DNA of 64,000 nucleotides from Bog-950 sp046329515 (GTDB lineage: Bacteria; Bacteroidota; Bacteroidia; Chitinophagales; LD1), in assembly GCA_046329515.1 (NCBI GenBank), contig JAXLUM010000004.1, positions 186,001 through 250,000 on the forward strand. The letters are read 5' to 3'. Numbering within the stretch: the stretch's first letter is position 1; every line of letters starts with the position of its first letter. This document shows positions 7,718 to 17,171 of this stretch, in pieces. Under the pieces are notes generated by a model. The model saw only the letters and a program-made list of their open reading frames with translations. It was not told the origin of the DNA and did no database searches. A program made the translations under genes and the position numbers.

Positions 7718-9145
7718 ATGGCCTACGAGGCAATTAGTGTTTTCGATATTTTTAAAATAGGGGTTGGGCCCAGCAGCTCGCATACCTTAGGGCCCTGGCG
7801 TGCTGCTGAACGTTTTTTAAACGAGCTAAAAGCGGCAGGCAAGTTGAATGATGTAGTAAGCCTGCACGTGAAGTTGTATGGTTCCTTAGCTAAAACAGGT
7901 AAAGGCCACGGAACTGACATTGCCGTACTTATGGGTTTAAGCGGCGAGGACCCCGTTACGTTTGATACAACGCAGTTAACCGCTAAAGTTGAAAGCATAC
8001 AGAAGAATGCGCGTATTAACATGGCCGGTGAAAGAGAAATTGCTTTTAACCCCGCAGTTGATATTGCGTTTTTAAAGAAGGAGAGTTTGCCGTATCACCC
8101 GAACGCGTTAAGCTTTACCGCCACGTTTGCCGATAACAGCCAAACTGAAGGGATTTACTATTCAGTTGGCGGAGGCTTTGTAGTGAAGGATGGAGAAACA
8201 TCAAGCGCGGGCATGAAGGTGCATGTGAAGTATGAGGTGAATGATGCCGATGATCTGTTGCAGTATTGTATGCGTGCGGGTTTAAGTATTTCGCAACTGG
8301 TAATGGAAAATGAAAAGGGGTGGCGCTCAACCGATGAAACGCGCAAAGGCTTATTGCGCATATGGCAGGTTATGAAAGATTGCATTTACCGCGGTTGCCA
8401 TAATGAAGGAATATTGCCCGGTGGTTTAAATGTAGGCAGGCGTGCTGCGCAAATGAATCGCCGCCTGTTGAAGGGGGCATCGTATACCAATTTTGAAGAA
8501 TGGGTGGAGATTATACAAAAGAGCGATAAATCTTTTTCATCTATAATGAACTGGATAAGCTGTTTTGCCCTTGCGGTTAATGAAGAGAATGCTTCTTTCG
8601 GCAGAGTAGTAACCGCCCCTACCAATGGTGCGGCAGGTGTAGTGCCGGCAGTATTAATGTATTACTACCTGTTTGGCGGCGCAAAGAGCGATGATGATAT
8701 CATTCGCTTTATGCTGACCGCTTCTGAAATAGGAAGTTTGTTTAAGAAAGGCTCCACCATATCAGCTGCTATGGGCGGTTGCCAGGCGGAAATTGGCGTG
8801 AGCAGCGCTATGGCAGCAGCAGCACTTACGGAGTGCAGTGGCGGGAATAACGGACAAGCCTTACAGGCGGCTGAAATAGCTATGGAGCATCACCTGGGTA
8901 TGACGTGTGATCCCATTGCCGGACTTGTGCAAATACCCTGCATTGAGCGTAACACTATGGGTGCTATAAAAGCTATTACGGCTTCGCAGCTTGCATTGCA
9001 GGGCGATGCAGAGTTAATGAAAGTATCTTTGGATACGGTTATTAAAACCATGTGGGATACGGCGGTAGATATGAGCAGCAAATACAAGGAAACGGCAGAT
9101 GGCGGCCTTGCCATTAATATTCCTATTAACGTGCCTGAGTGTTAG
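7718..9145 (+). CDS. sdaA: L-serine ammonia-lyase (iron-sulfur, single-chain)
   Basis: Deaminates L-serine to pyruvate and ammonia with a [4Fe-4S] cluster. The beta domain comes first (SVFDIFKIGVGPSSSHTLGP, residues 7-26) and is fused to the alpha domain, as in the single-chain type (475 residues). Cys 355, 397 and 408 are likely the cluster ligands; their 42- and 11-residue spacing agrees with what I recall of characterised type 2 serine dehydratases. The chain ends in Cys 475 (NVPEC), matching the C-terminal cysteine that enters the active site in that group. A small hairpin overlaps the stop codon. Confidence 0.95.
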   Translation: MAYEAISVFDIFKIGVGPSSSHTLGPWRAAERFLNELKAAGKLNDVVSLHVKLYGSLAKTGKGHGTDIAVLMGLSGEDPVTFDTTQLTAKVESIQKNARINMAGEREIAFNPAVDIAFLKKESLPYHPNALSFTATFADNSQTEGIYYSVGGGFVVKDGETSSAGMKVHVKYEVNDADDLLQYCMRAGLSISQLVMENEKGWRSTDETRKGLLRIWQVMKDCIYRGCHNEGILPGGLNVGRRAAQMNRRLLKGASYTNFEEWVEIIQKSDKSFSSIMNWISCFALAVNEENASFGRVVTAPTNGAAGVVPAVLMYYYLFGGAKSDDDIIRFMLTASEIGSLFKKGSTISAAMGGCQAEIGVSSAMAAAALTECSGGNNGQALQAAEIAMEHHLGMTCDPIAGLVQIPCIERNTMGAIKAITASQLALQGDAELMKVSLDTVIKTMWDTAVDMSSKYKETADGGLAINIPINVPEC

Positions 9146-9158
9146 TGCTATTGCACTA
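9143..9158. terminator. Compact hairpin between convergent genes
   Basis: Perfect inverted repeat TAGTGC-TATT-GCACTA. It contains the stop codons of both sdaA and the convergent lipoprotein gene and has no U-run. It could act as a minimal bidirectional terminator or 3'-end stabiliser. Confidence 0.4.
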
Positions 9159-9837
9159 CATGCGCGGTTTTCTCAAGCGCTAAATAATCAGAACTGATGA
9201 AGCCACCGGGGTGTGCGGCATTTTTTAAATCGAAGTGACCGTAGCGGTTAATGCGAATAGTAACCTCGCCATTAAGGCCCTGAAGTTTTTCTTTATCAAT
9301 TACCACTTTGTCATCTAACCCTACGCGGTCGAATGTTTCGCTAACTGTATTAGCGGTATCACTTATATCGACCGTTACTTTCTCGGATAGCCTGTCCTTA
9401 AAGCCATCGAAGTGAATTTTGAGGTTCTCCGCTTTGGAAATATTATCGGGTATACCTTCCACATTTACATTATTCCAATTGAATGAATTGTTGAATGCTT
9501 TGCCGTTAACATCGGAAAAGGCAAAGGTATGTTCTCCATTGGGTAACTGACCTTTTATTGTTTTTTGGTAAGAGCAGCCTAAGCCGTTTTCTACCTTCTG
9601 CATGGGTTCGCCGTCCATTACAATCTGGCTGGGTTCATCTAAGATGAGTGTTGTGCCATTGGGGCCGGCAAAACGGAAGAAGGCGGTGATGTTGGTTTCA
9701 TTTTTTGTGGCATCGTACCAAATGCTGTAGCCCTGGTGTATTTCATCCTGGTTAACATCTTTACTGTGGCCAATTTCGTTACTGGCACAGCCTGCCATAA
9801 ACAATACCATTACGGGAATAATGAACTTCTTAAACAT
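9148..9837 (-). CDS. Predicted lipoprotein of unknown function
   Basis: A 229-residue protein with lipobox FMAGC (Cys 17). The mature protein is beta-rich with Ig-like spacing: TNITAFFRFAGPNGTTLIL near residue 55, NGEHTFAFSDVNGKAF near 100, and EVTIRINRYGHFDL near 195. This recalls an adhesion-like or PEGA-like sandwich. A short strand and turn (KLQGLNGEVTIRINR) closes the last domain. No catalytic motif was seen. It stands alone, convergent with sdaA. I do not recognise the family. Confidence 0.55.
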   Translation of the reverse strand: MFKKFIIPVMVLFMAGCASNEIGHSKDVNQDEIHQGYSIWYDATKNETNITAFFRFAGPNGTTLILDEPSQIVMDGEPMQKVENGLGCSYQKTIKGQLPNGEHTFAFSDVNGKAFNNSFNWNNVNVEGIPDNISKAENLKIHFDGFKDRLSEKVTVDISDTANTVSETFDRVGLDDKVVIDKEKLQGLNGEVTIRINRYGHFDLKNAAHPGGFISSDYLALEKTAHVVQ

Positions 9838-9992
9838 ATGCTGCTGGGTTTTTAAACCACGAAGACACTAAGAAATAAAAAAAATATGATTAAGGTAAAA
9901 GCTGTTGCTATACTACTTAGATGTATGCAGAAGCAAATTCCATAAGCTTTGGCAGAAGCAAATTAAGCTCGATACATATATATGGCTGTCTT

Positions 9993-11591
9993 TTAGCCGA
10001 CCTCTTCGGTTTTAAATTCGCTGTTGAAATGGAACTGGATATCAGGATTGTTTTCCATCTCCATTTTCAAGAACCACTCAGAAGGGGCCAGGTAAACGAT
10101 GTTGCCGTCCTTATCGTTTACAATGCTGGTAGATTTAAAGCGGATGAACTCTTCTAGCTTCTTTGCATTATCGGAAGTTAACCAGCAAGCCTTGGTTAAG
10201 TTAACCGGTTGAAAGCGGCAGCTTGCGTTGTATTCGTGTTGCAGGCGGTATTGAATAACTTCAAACTGAAGTTCACCCACCGTACCCACAAACTTACGGT
10301 TGCCCGGTTGTTGGGTGAACAACTGTGCAACGCCTTCGTCAGTTAACTGCATAATACCTTTCTCCAATTGCTTGCTCTTCATTGGGTCGGTATTAATCAA
10401 TTCCTTAAATATTTCAGGAGAGAAGCTCGGTATGCCTTTTATGCGGAAGTCTTCGCCTTCACTAAGCACATCGCCTATTTTGAAGTTGCCGGTATCGTAT
10501 AAGCCCACCACATCGCCGGGGAAGGCCTCGTCAATAATGTTTTTGCTTTGCGCCATAAAGTTTACCGGCGTGCTAAAGCGGAAATCTTTTTGCAGGCGCA
10601 CGTGGTGGTAATAAGTGTGGCGCTCAAACTTGCCGCTTACTATGCGCATAAAGGCAATACGGTCGCGGTGTTTAGGGTCGAGGTTGGCGTGTATTTTAAA
10701 AATGAAGCCCGTCATTTTGTTTTCATCAGGCGCAACAAAACGCTTGTCGGTTTCGCGGCCGCGTGGTTCAGGGGCAATTTCAACAAAGGTATCCAGCAGT
10801 TCATTAACACCGAAGTTGTTTACGGCGCTACCGAAAAATACAGGGGCGAGGTTACCTTTTAAATATTCTTCAATATCGAAGGTGTCATAAACGGCCTCTA
10901 CCATTTCTACATCCTCGCGAAGCTGGTTGGCATTTTTTTCCTCTACCTGCTTATCCAGTTCGGGGTCATTGATGTCTGTAATCTGCATTACTTCATCGGC
11001 CACCTTGGTGGTGCTTGGCTTAAACAGGTTAAGGTATTTTTTGTGCATGTTGTAAACACCCTTAAACAAACTACCACGGTTAATGGGGAAGGTGAGGGGG
11101 CGCACACGTATTTTCAGTTCCTTTTCAATTTCATCTAACAAATCGAAAGGGTCGCGACCTTCGCGGTCCAGTTTGTTGATGAAAACGATAACCGGGGTTT
11201 TGCGCATGGCGCACACTTCCATAAGGCGGCGGGTTTGCTCTTCCACGCCCTTTACAGAGTCAACCACCATTATTACAGAATCTACAGCCGTTAGCGTACG
11301 GTAGGTGTCTTCAGCGAAATCTTTGTGGCCGGGGGTATCGAGAATATTAATGAGCTTGTCGCGGTATTCAAAGGTCATTACCGATGTAGCCACGGAGATA
11401 CCTCTCTGCTTTTCAATTTCCATGAAATCGGAGGTAGCCGTCTTCTTTATCTTGTTGCTCTTTACGGCACCTGCTACCTGAATAGCACCACCGAAAAGGA
11501 GCAGTTTTTCTGTAAGGGTTGTTTTACCGGCATCGGGGTGGCTGATAATGCCAAAGGTGCGACGCTTGTTTATTTCTTCTACTAAAGCCAT
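9993..11591 (-). CDS. prfC: Peptide chain release factor 3
   Basis: Translational GTPase that removes RF1/RF2 from the ribosome after termination. The 532-residue length is close to other RF3 proteins. The G domain shows G1 GIISHPDAGKTTLTEKLL, G3 DTPGHKDFAEDTYRTL and G4 NKLDREGRDPFD; the HPDAGKTT form is typical of RF3 rather than EF-G. A domain II beta barrel and the C-terminal RF3 domain (QLFTQQPGNRKFVGTVGELQ, about residue 435) follow. The ATG is preceded by TATTTTCG, one base off the -7 promoter consensus. It lies downstream of the caspase/TPR gene, about 110 bp away, and is probably separately transcribed. Confidence 0.95.
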   Translation of the reverse strand: MALVEEINKRRTFGIISHPDAGKTTLTEKLLLFGGAIQVAGAVKSNKIKKTATSDFMEIEKQRGISVATSVMTFEYRDKLINILDTPGHKDFAEDTYRTLTAVDSVIMVVDSVKGVEEQTRRLMEVCAMRKTPVIVFINKLDREGRDPFDLLDEIEKELKIRVRPLTFPINRGSLFKGVYNMHKKYLNLFKPSTTKVADEVMQITDINDPELDKQVEEKNANQLREDVEMVEAVYDTFDIEEYLKGNLAPVFFGSAVNNFGVNELLDTFVEIAPEPRGRETDKRFVAPDENKMTGFIFKIHANLDPKHRDRIAFMRIVSGKFERHTYYHHVRLQKDFRFSTPVNFMAQSKNIIDEAFPGDVVGLYDTGNFKIGDVLSEGEDFRIKGIPSFSPEIFKELINTDPMKSKQLEKGIMQLTDEGVAQLFTQQPGNRKFVGTVGELQFEVIQYRLQHEYNASCRFQPVNLTKACWLTSDNAKKLEEFIRFKSTSIVNDKDGNIVYLAPSEWFLKMEMENNPDIQFHFNSEFKTEEVG

Positions 11592-11701
11592 AAGGGCTGC
11601 GAAAATAACAGCATTTTGGTAATCGTTATTTTGATCAGTTTAAACTGAATAAAGAGTTAATCAAATCTGTATAAAGAAGTAAGACGTTGGAACGTGGAAG
11701 T

Positions 11702-13774
11702 CTACTTGGCCGCGTATTTCTTCATAAGCGTTGTAAAGCGCGCTGTGCTGCGGATGTTAGTCAGCGCAGGGTCCTTGTAAATGTCCATTACAAAATCACT
11801 CATGCCGCGTTTAAGGGCATCCTCTAAAAAGTTTAACGCATTGTCTTTATCTCCTTTTATAGAAAGAATGCAGGCCATATTGTAGAAAAGCCGGAAGGAT
11901 TGATTGCCGAGTTGCATGGCATTGCCATAACTCTTAAGCGCCTCATCATACTTCTTCATGTTTTTCTGTGTGTTGCCTAAGTATTGCCAGGCCTGGGCGT
12001 CATTCGGATATTTTTTTAATACCAGGTTGTAGTACTTAAGGGCGGAATCGTTTTGAGATAGGTAGTTATAGGCATTAGCCATGTTAAACATAACGTTAGC
12101 ATCATCAGGCGCAAAACGAAGGCTTTTTTGATAGGCCAGAACGCCGCGCACAAAATCGCCGGCATTGCACATAACGTTGCCCATGTTGTAATAATAAGCC
12201 GGGCGGGTGGAATCAATAGCTACTGCCTGTGCTATAAACTTAACGGATTCAGATAAATTACCTAAGCGTGCATAGGCCAAGCCAATGTTGTTGTAGGTAT
12301 CAGGATCATTAGGAAGATAGCTTTTGTATTTATTGAAATATTCAATTGCCTTATCGGGCAACTTTTTACGGTAGTAGTTAACGCCAAGTTGAAAGTAGGA
12401 GTAATAAGCGAAGGGCTCCAGGGTAACCGACTCGTTCAACCATTGAATGGCCTGGTTAATGTTTTCTTTTTTGGCAGCATCTTCAGCGGTAAGTGTAATG
12501 GCTACGCTTTTTAAAAACAGTTTACGCGATTGAAAGGCAGGGTAGAGATAATGATCGGCCCCCAATAGTTCAATGGCCAGTTCCATTTCCTTTACGCTTT
12601 GTTCAATAACTATTTTGTTAGTGGCTACTTCATCGCCGTTAAGCAAAGGGTTTATAATATCCGTTCCTTTTTTTAGCAGGGCTGAAACCAGATTGCGGGT
12701 GGCCTTATTAATAACATCCTCCGGCGTATTCTGCTGTTTTAATTGTTGCAGGTAAGCTTGTGCTGCATCGGCGCCAAGCAGCTTACGGGCTGTAAGTGCA
12801 TCAGTAAATTTAGAGTAGGTAGAGGCCTGCTCCGATGAAAGTGATATAGTACTGCTGCCTTTTGGTGACACCGGTGCAATGTTGGCAGCCAGCAGGTGTT
12901 CCTTTGCACTTTCCTCAGGCGTAACTGCTATGCTGGCCAATTCGGTTTGTAGGTCGCCAACAACAAAGGGTGTTTGCTTATCGGGTTTAGCCTGAGCATA
13001 TACTTTTGCTTGCAAATAGCTCTGCAATTCCATCAGGCTTATTTTTTTGTCTACGTCTATATTATCTGCTTCGCCACTTAAGGCCTTAAGCATGTTCCAG
13101 CTAAACAGGCCGCGCCCATTGCCCCATTGCAGACCCTCTAACGAAAACTCACCGGGCTGGCAACTGAATATCTTTACCTCGTTATCCCAGGCTGAGCTTA
13201 ATGCCGCTATATTTTTTTTCGGGCCTTCAACCCCACCGCTGAATTTACCACTGTGGCAGGCGTCAATTATCAATATTACCCGGGCGTTCTTCTTACTTAT
13301 ATCACTTATTACTTTTTGCAGGCGTTCCTGTTGGATATAACCTTCGGGATTAAGATAGTATTGTGAACGAAGGCAGGAGTGAAGCAACAATAAGCCCCCG
13401 CGTGCGGTATCCGTTTCTATATCGCCGTGGCCGCTGAAATAAATAAAGAGGCGGTCGCCGGTTTGAATTTTTGCTTTTAACGCATCCAACTGAAACATTA
13501 TATCCAGGGTTGCATCCTCATTATAAAAAGGGTAGATGTTTTGTTGAGGAACACCAAGGTTATGCTGAAGAAAGTTTACAAAGTAAACGGCATCGGAATC
13601 AGCATAATGCAGGGGATTGAGATTTTGATAATTTGAAATGCCTACCACTACTGCATATTGCCGGCCGCTGATGGCTGTACTTGTTTTTTCTACGGCTGCG
13701 CCACGCGGAGTTTGCCCCATGCAACAACAAGTGGCAAAAACTAATAAAGCGAAACAAAGATTACGGAGCACCAT
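11702..13774 (-). CDS. Secreted caspase-like (peptidase C14) protein with TPR repeats
   Basis: A 690-residue protein. A signal peptide (residues 1-20, ending in the Cys-rich CCCMGQ) precedes a caspase-hemoglobinase fold: RQYAVVVGISNYQ (39-50), catalytic His 116 in IYFSGHGD, and catalytic Cys 173 in LIIDACHSGKF. A linker follows, then about seven tetratricopeptide repeats (roughly residues 425-690; for example FNKYKSYLPNDPDTYNNIGL, AYQKSLRFAPDDANVMFNMA). The catalytic dyad is intact. Such proteins act as caspase-like peptidases with Lys/Arg or Asp specificity, often in protein-quality or signalling roles; the role here is unknown. It lies 52 bp downstream of the radical SAM gene and is likely in the same transcript. 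Confidence 0.85.
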   Translation of the reverse strand: MVLRNLCFALLVFATCCCMGQTPRGAAVEKTSTAISGRQYAVVVGISNYQNLNPLHYADSDAVYFVNFLQHNLGVPQQNIYPFYNEDATLDIMFQLDALKAKIQTGDRLFIYFSGHGDIETDTARGGLLLLHSCLRSQYYLNPEGYIQQERLQKVISDISKKNARVILIIDACHSGKFSGGVEGPKKNIAALSSAWDNEVKIFSCQPGEFSLEGLQWGNGRGLFSWNMLKALSGEADNIDVDKKISLMELQSYLQAKVYAQAKPDKQTPFVVGDLQTELASIAVTPEESAKEHLLAANIAPVSPKGSSTISLSSEQASTYSKFTDALTARKLLGADAAQAYLQQLKQQNTPEDVINKATRNLVSALLKKGTDIINPLLNGDEVATNKIVIEQSVKEMELAIELLGADHYLYPAFQSRKLFLKSVAITLTAEDAAKKENINQAIQWLNESVTLEPFAYYSYFQLGVNYYRKKLPDKAIEYFNKYKSYLPNDPDTYNNIGLAYARLGNLSESVKFIAQAVAIDSTRPAYYYNMGNVMCNAGDFVRGVLAYQKSLRFAPDDANVMFNMANAYNYLSQNDSALKYYNLVLKKYPNDAQAWQYLGNTQKNMKKYDEALKSYGNAMQLGNQSFRLFYNMACILSIKGDKDNALNFLEDALKRGMSDFVMDIYKDPALTNIRSTARFTTLMKKYAAK

Positions 13775-13826
13775 TGATGTTTAAATATAGGGATATGGAT
13801 GAAACCGCCTATACAGAGGTGTGCGC

Positions 13827-15227
13827 TTACTTCTGTGCTATTTCGTTGTATTTAGCCAGCAGGTCATCCACCGAAAGCTTTTCAAGGAAGAAGGCGGCAT
13901 TATCTAAAAGGAAAGGGTCGTTTACATCGAAACGGGTGATGAGTTGGTTGAGCATTTCAACCGGTAGTTTGGCCTTTAAGTTTTGCAGGTTGGTTTCAAT
14001 CTTTTCAATACGGGCCTGCTTTAAGCCTTCTACCGCAGCCTTATCGTTACGAACGTGGGTAATTATCAGCTTCTCAAGGTCGGCAAATGTTTTTATGGCA
14101 GATGTATCAATACGGCGGGTGGCTTTAGCCTGCCACTGAACTATCTGGCTCAATAAATCGCGGTAATGTTGCGCGTTTTTTTTCTGCACCGAGGTTTCTT
14201 CAGGAAAGTTGAAGCCTTTCAGGTAATCCACTATTTCATCTAACTGTTCGGCGCTTAAGTTGTGAATTGAACAATGCTCAGGATACATTACCGTATGGAA
14301 GTAAACGGGTGCATCTAACTGATTGCAGAAATTGATGAAGTCGGGTATTTCAAAGCGGTTTTGCTGCATAGCACAAACCGATATGCCGAAGAAGGTGTTT
14401 TTGCGCTTAGTGTATTCGCGGAAGTAATTGATGTTTTCGCGCACGCGTTCGTAAACGGCGTTCTTGCGGATTTCTTCGTAAACATCTTTTTTAAGTGAAT
14501 CGAAGGAAACGTTTATGTGAAAGTCTATGCCTTCCATTAATTCCTTCAGGCGGCTGTTAAGGGTGGTGCCGTTGGTTTGCACGCTAATGCGAACCTTCGG
14601 ATTTATTCTCAGTATGCGTTCCCATATATCGTAGTAAATATCTACCAGGAATGGTTCACCGCCGTAAAACTTTACTTCATCGAGGTAGGGAATGAATTCT
14701 TCCAACTGGTCAACAAAGGCGCTGTTGTACGGTATTTCAAGCGGTGGCAGGTTTTCGCGCTTTGCACGAATGAGCGAAGAGAAGTTGCCGTTGCACATGG
14801 CGCACTCCAGGTTGCAAACATTGCTCAACTCAAACTCCATTACGCTGGGGTATTTGTTTTTGTTGAGGGTGCGTTCGTCGTACTGCAGTGTTTTAACCGC
14901 GTCAAAATTGCCCCCGGTAATATGTTGTTTACACCCCAGGCAGCCTAAGCTAAGGTCGTTGTGCTTTATATACTCGCGCAGTTTATCGGCTTCTTCGCCA
15001 AACCAAATTTGCTTAATGCTTTGCTGCGGGTAAGTGCCTAATACGTGATTTCGGTTATAGCAACAGGCTACTGCCTTACCCAAATGCCCGAAGTAAATAC
15101 TCTTAAACGGCGCATAACACAAATAAGGCTGCGGGCCCATTGGCCTGTGCTTATTGTATTCGCCTATTAGCTCCGGGGTTAGCGGGTTATAGGTTTCGCG
15201 GTTAAACAGTTTTTTGAAATTGAACAT
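13827..15227 (-). CDS. Radical SAM protein with an N-terminal SPASM/twitch-like Cys domain
   Basis: A 466-residue protein. The [4Fe-4S]-SAM motif CNLECAMC gives Cys 138, 142 and 145 (Cx3Cx2C). Unusually, a Cys-rich domain precedes the barrel: Cys 37, 55, 56, 96 and 99 (VACCYNRNHVLGTY, LGCLGCKQ), resembling the SPASM/twitch auxiliary-cluster region normally found at the C-terminus. The barrel contains the GGEP-type motif KFYGGEPFL near residue 189. Proteins of this layout are annotated in Bacteroidota as twitch-domain radical SAM proteins; substrates are unknown. The C-terminal 120 residues are helical. It has a perfect -7 element 10 bases upstream of the ATG and is followed after 52 bp by the caspase/TPR gene. 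Confidence 0.8.
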   Translation of the reverse strand: MFNFKKLFNRETYNPLTPELIGEYNKHRPMGPQPYLCYAPFKSIYFGHLGKAVACCYNRNHVLGTYPQQSIKQIWFGEEADKLREYIKHNDLSLGCLGCKQHITGGNFDAVKTLQYDERTLNKNKYPSVMEFELSNVCNLECAMCNGNFSSLIRAKRENLPPLEIPYNSAFVDQLEEFIPYLDEVKFYGGEPFLVDIYYDIWERILRINPKVRISVQTNGTTLNSRLKELMEGIDFHINVSFDSLKKDVYEEIRKNAVYERVRENINYFREYTKRKNTFFGISVCAMQQNRFEIPDFINFCNQLDAPVYFHTVMYPEHCSIHNLSAEQLDEIVDYLKGFNFPEETSVQKKNAQHYRDLLSQIVQWQAKATRRIDTSAIKTFADLEKLIITHVRNDKAAVEGLKQARIEKIETNLQNLKAKLPVEMLNQLITRFDVNDPFLLDNAAFFLEKLSVDDLLAKYNEIAQK

Positions 15228-15237
15228 GAGCTACCCT

Positions 15238-15245
15238 CAAAAATA
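15238..15245 (-). promoter_or_regulatory. -7 element (TATTTTTG) of the radical SAM/caspase transcript
   Basis: Perfect TAnnTTTG match, 10 bases upstream of the ATG at 15227. No clear TTG -33 partner at 17-19 bases. Confidence 0.4.
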
Positions 15246-15304
15246 GAATTATTACGCAGGCCCTGCTAAGCAGAGGATGTTTATTGTTACTGCTGTTAAC
15301 GGAA

Positions 15305-15340
15305 ATAAAAAAGGCCCCCCGTTAAGCGGAGGGCCTGCGT
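15305..15340 (-). terminator. Rho-independent terminator of the SGNH hydrolase gene
   Basis: GC-rich inverted repeat (AGGCCC at 15312-15317 with GGGCCT at 15331-15336, plus internal pairing) followed on the minus strand by a run of Ts. It lies just downstream of the stop codon at 15356. Confidence 0.75.
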
Positions 15341-15355
15341 TGTTAGGCAGATTTC

Positions 15356-16990
15356 TTATTCTTTAACCAACCTTTGTGATGAGGTTCCTTTTTTAGTGGT
15401 AACACTCAACAGGTATGTACCTGAAGGCAGGTTGCTGATATCAATAGTGTTTTGCACTTGCGGTTGCATAACTACTGCACCCAGCAAGTTGCTTATTTCA
15501 ATTTTAGTGATGGTTTCGCCGCTATTAGCAATTGTTAGTAAACCGTTAGTAGGATTAGGATAAACCGAGAAGTTTGCGGCAGGCGTTTCTTTAATACCTG
15601 AAGGAGGTGTGCCGTATTTTAAATTAAGCACAGGTGCAAAATCAGGGTCGCTGCTGTTATAGAAGGTTTCTTTGCCTGCAGTAAAGCCGGGAGCAGTAAT
15701 TATAAACTGCGTAGGCGCTGCATTAGTAATGTGAGACAGTACTGAGGCAGGTAAATCAAGACGAACCCAATCGCCATCGTTACCGTAGCTGCCGAATACG
15801 CAAGGGTTATCGGTGGCATCGCCGGTGGCGGTAAAGTCTGCAGCTTCAATAGTAGAGCTTGTGCCGAAGCTGCCGTTTTTAATTTTAACCTGTATAGTAC
15901 CAACGCCCACAGGGTTGCCTCCAGCCACTGATTGACGACGCAGGAAGATGCTTGCCCTTTGCAGGGTAGTATCGGCCATGGTGGTGGTGTTGAAGGTTAA
16001 CACGGTGGCAAACTGCTCACCGCTTGCTTCACCTAAAAACATGCTGGTATCAATAGTACCTGTTGATGATACTGTTCCGTTTTCAGTATTGTTTTCGGTT
16101 AGCAGGTAAAGGTCGTCCATCAAGAATTTGTGGTAGAACTTTTGGGTGTGGTAGCCTATAAGCGTTCTGTAGCCGTTAGTTGACAGGTGGTAGCAATCTT
16201 TAGTGAAACCATAATCGCGCATGGTGGTTTTAGGTGACGGATAGTTAGGGTCGCCTTCAGGTAGCGGAACTGTATAAGGAGCATAGGTGCCGCCCGGAGG
16301 AACAGTTAAGGCAGAGGTTTGACCGTATACATATTGCATAAGGCCTGTGCACTTAATGAAATCAACCTGGGGGTCGTTTTGCGCATAAAGCTCCATACGG
16401 TCTGACACCTTGTTCAACAAGCTGTTGATTTGAATGAAGGTAGGGAACTCCATACCGGACCACGTATTGTAAAAAGGGTTGGTTGATTGGAAAGGAGCTA
16501 AGTCTTCAATTACCTCACCGAAGTTTGGATATACATAGCCGCTCCACAAAATGCGGATGCCGGGTTTACAGGTTTTAATAAAGCGAATAACAGAATCAAG
16601 GCGAACGAATACGGCATCTTCCAGCGTATCAGTAGCACCTTGTGAAAGGCTTACTTTCCAATCGCCCAGAAAGTCGTTACCTCCAATGCTAAGGTGTACT
16701 ACTTCAATAGATGGGTTAGCAGTTAGCTGGTTAAGAATTTCCGTTTGCTTATCTACCTTTTGGAAGTCGTCGGTTTGTGCGCCGTTCTCCGCCAGGGTAG
16801 CATTGGAAACAAAGGTGTAGTTAGAGAAGCCCCATGTTTTGAATACGTTGTTGATGGTAGATTCAGTATTCATAAACCAGGCCCAGCTATCGCCAACCAA
16901 CAGAACTTTAGGTTCCGTTTGTTCGGCGCATTGGGCAAAGCCTTTTAAAAGGCCAAATGTGAGAAGAAGGAGTAGAGATAATCGCTGCAT
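15356..16990 (-). CDS. Secreted SGNH/GDSL hydrolase with T9SS sorting domain
   Basis: A 544-residue secreted esterase candidate. After a signal peptide (1-20) the SGNH blocks are in place: block I LLVGDSW with Ser 35, block III IGGND with Asn 105, and block V DCYH with Asp 265 and His 268, so the triad is intact. A middle beta-sandwich (about 300-455) resembles a carbohydrate-binding or DNRLRE-type domain. A T9SS type-A tail follows, beginning FSVYPNPTNG (about 474) and ending QRLVKE. SGNH enzymes hydrolyse acyl or acetyl esters of lipids or polysaccharides; the substrate here is unknown. First gene downstream of a cluster that also contains an alpha/beta hydrolase and a TonB receptor. Confidence 0.85.
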   Translation of the reverse strand: MQRLSLLLLLTFGLLKGFAQCAEQTEPKVLLVGDSWAWFMNTESTINNVFKTWGFSNYTFVSNATLAENGAQTDDFQKVDKQTEILNQLTANPSIEVVHLSIGGNDFLGDWKVSLSQGATDTLEDAVFVRLDSVIRFIKTCKPGIRILWSGYVYPNFGEVIEDLAPFQSTNPFYNTWSGMEFPTFIQINSLLNKVSDRMELYAQNDPQVDFIKCTGLMQYVYGQTSALTVPPGGTYAPYTVPLPEGDPNYPSPKTTMRDYGFTKDCYHLSTNGYRTLIGYHTQKFYHKFLMDDLYLLTENNTENGTVSSTGTIDTSMFLGEASGEQFATVLTFNTTTMADTTLQRASIFLRRQSVAGGNPVGVGTIQVKIKNGSFGTSSTIEAADFTATGDATDNPCVFGSYGNDGDWVRLDLPASVLSHITNAAPTQFIITAPGFTAGKETFYNSSDPDFAPVLNLKYGTPPSGIKETPAANFSVYPNPTNGLLTIANSGETITKIEISNLLGAVVMQPQVQNTIDISNLPSGTYLLSVTTKKGTSSQRLVKE

Positions 16991-17016
16991 ATTGGTGGTT
17001 TAGGTTTTGCTTTAAA

Positions 17017-17024
17017 CAAACATA
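17017..17024 (-). promoter_or_regulatory. -7 element (TATGTTTG) of the SGNH hydrolase gene
   Basis: Perfect TAnnTTTG match, 26 bases upstream of the ATG at 16990. The nearest TTG is 24 bases further up, too far for the usual spacing. Confidence 0.4.
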
Positions 17025-17120
17025 ACGAATTGATATGGCAGTAGAAACCAAATAATAACGGTTTTATCATAAAAAAATGCAGGGCGCCTGCCAAGCGTGA
17101 AATATCAAAATCAGGACATA

Positions 17121-17154
17121 AAAAAAGCGCAGGGGTTTGGCCTGCGCTTTTTTT
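17121..17154 (-). terminator. Rho-independent terminator
   Basis: 13-bp stem AAAAAAGCGCAGG (17121-17133) / CCTGCGCTTTTTT (17141-17153) with loop GGTTTGG. It lies just after the stop of the alpha/beta hydrolase gene at 17172. Confidence 0.88.
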
Positions 17155-17171
17155 AAAAGTTGAAGGATAAA

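Noticed and set aside
11702..13774. Caspase-TPR protein as a phage-defence effector linked to the beta-rich protein at 4370
   Set aside because: The genes are 7 kb apart with housekeeping genes between them, and the caspase carries a signal peptide, so a gasdermin-type defence pair is not supported.
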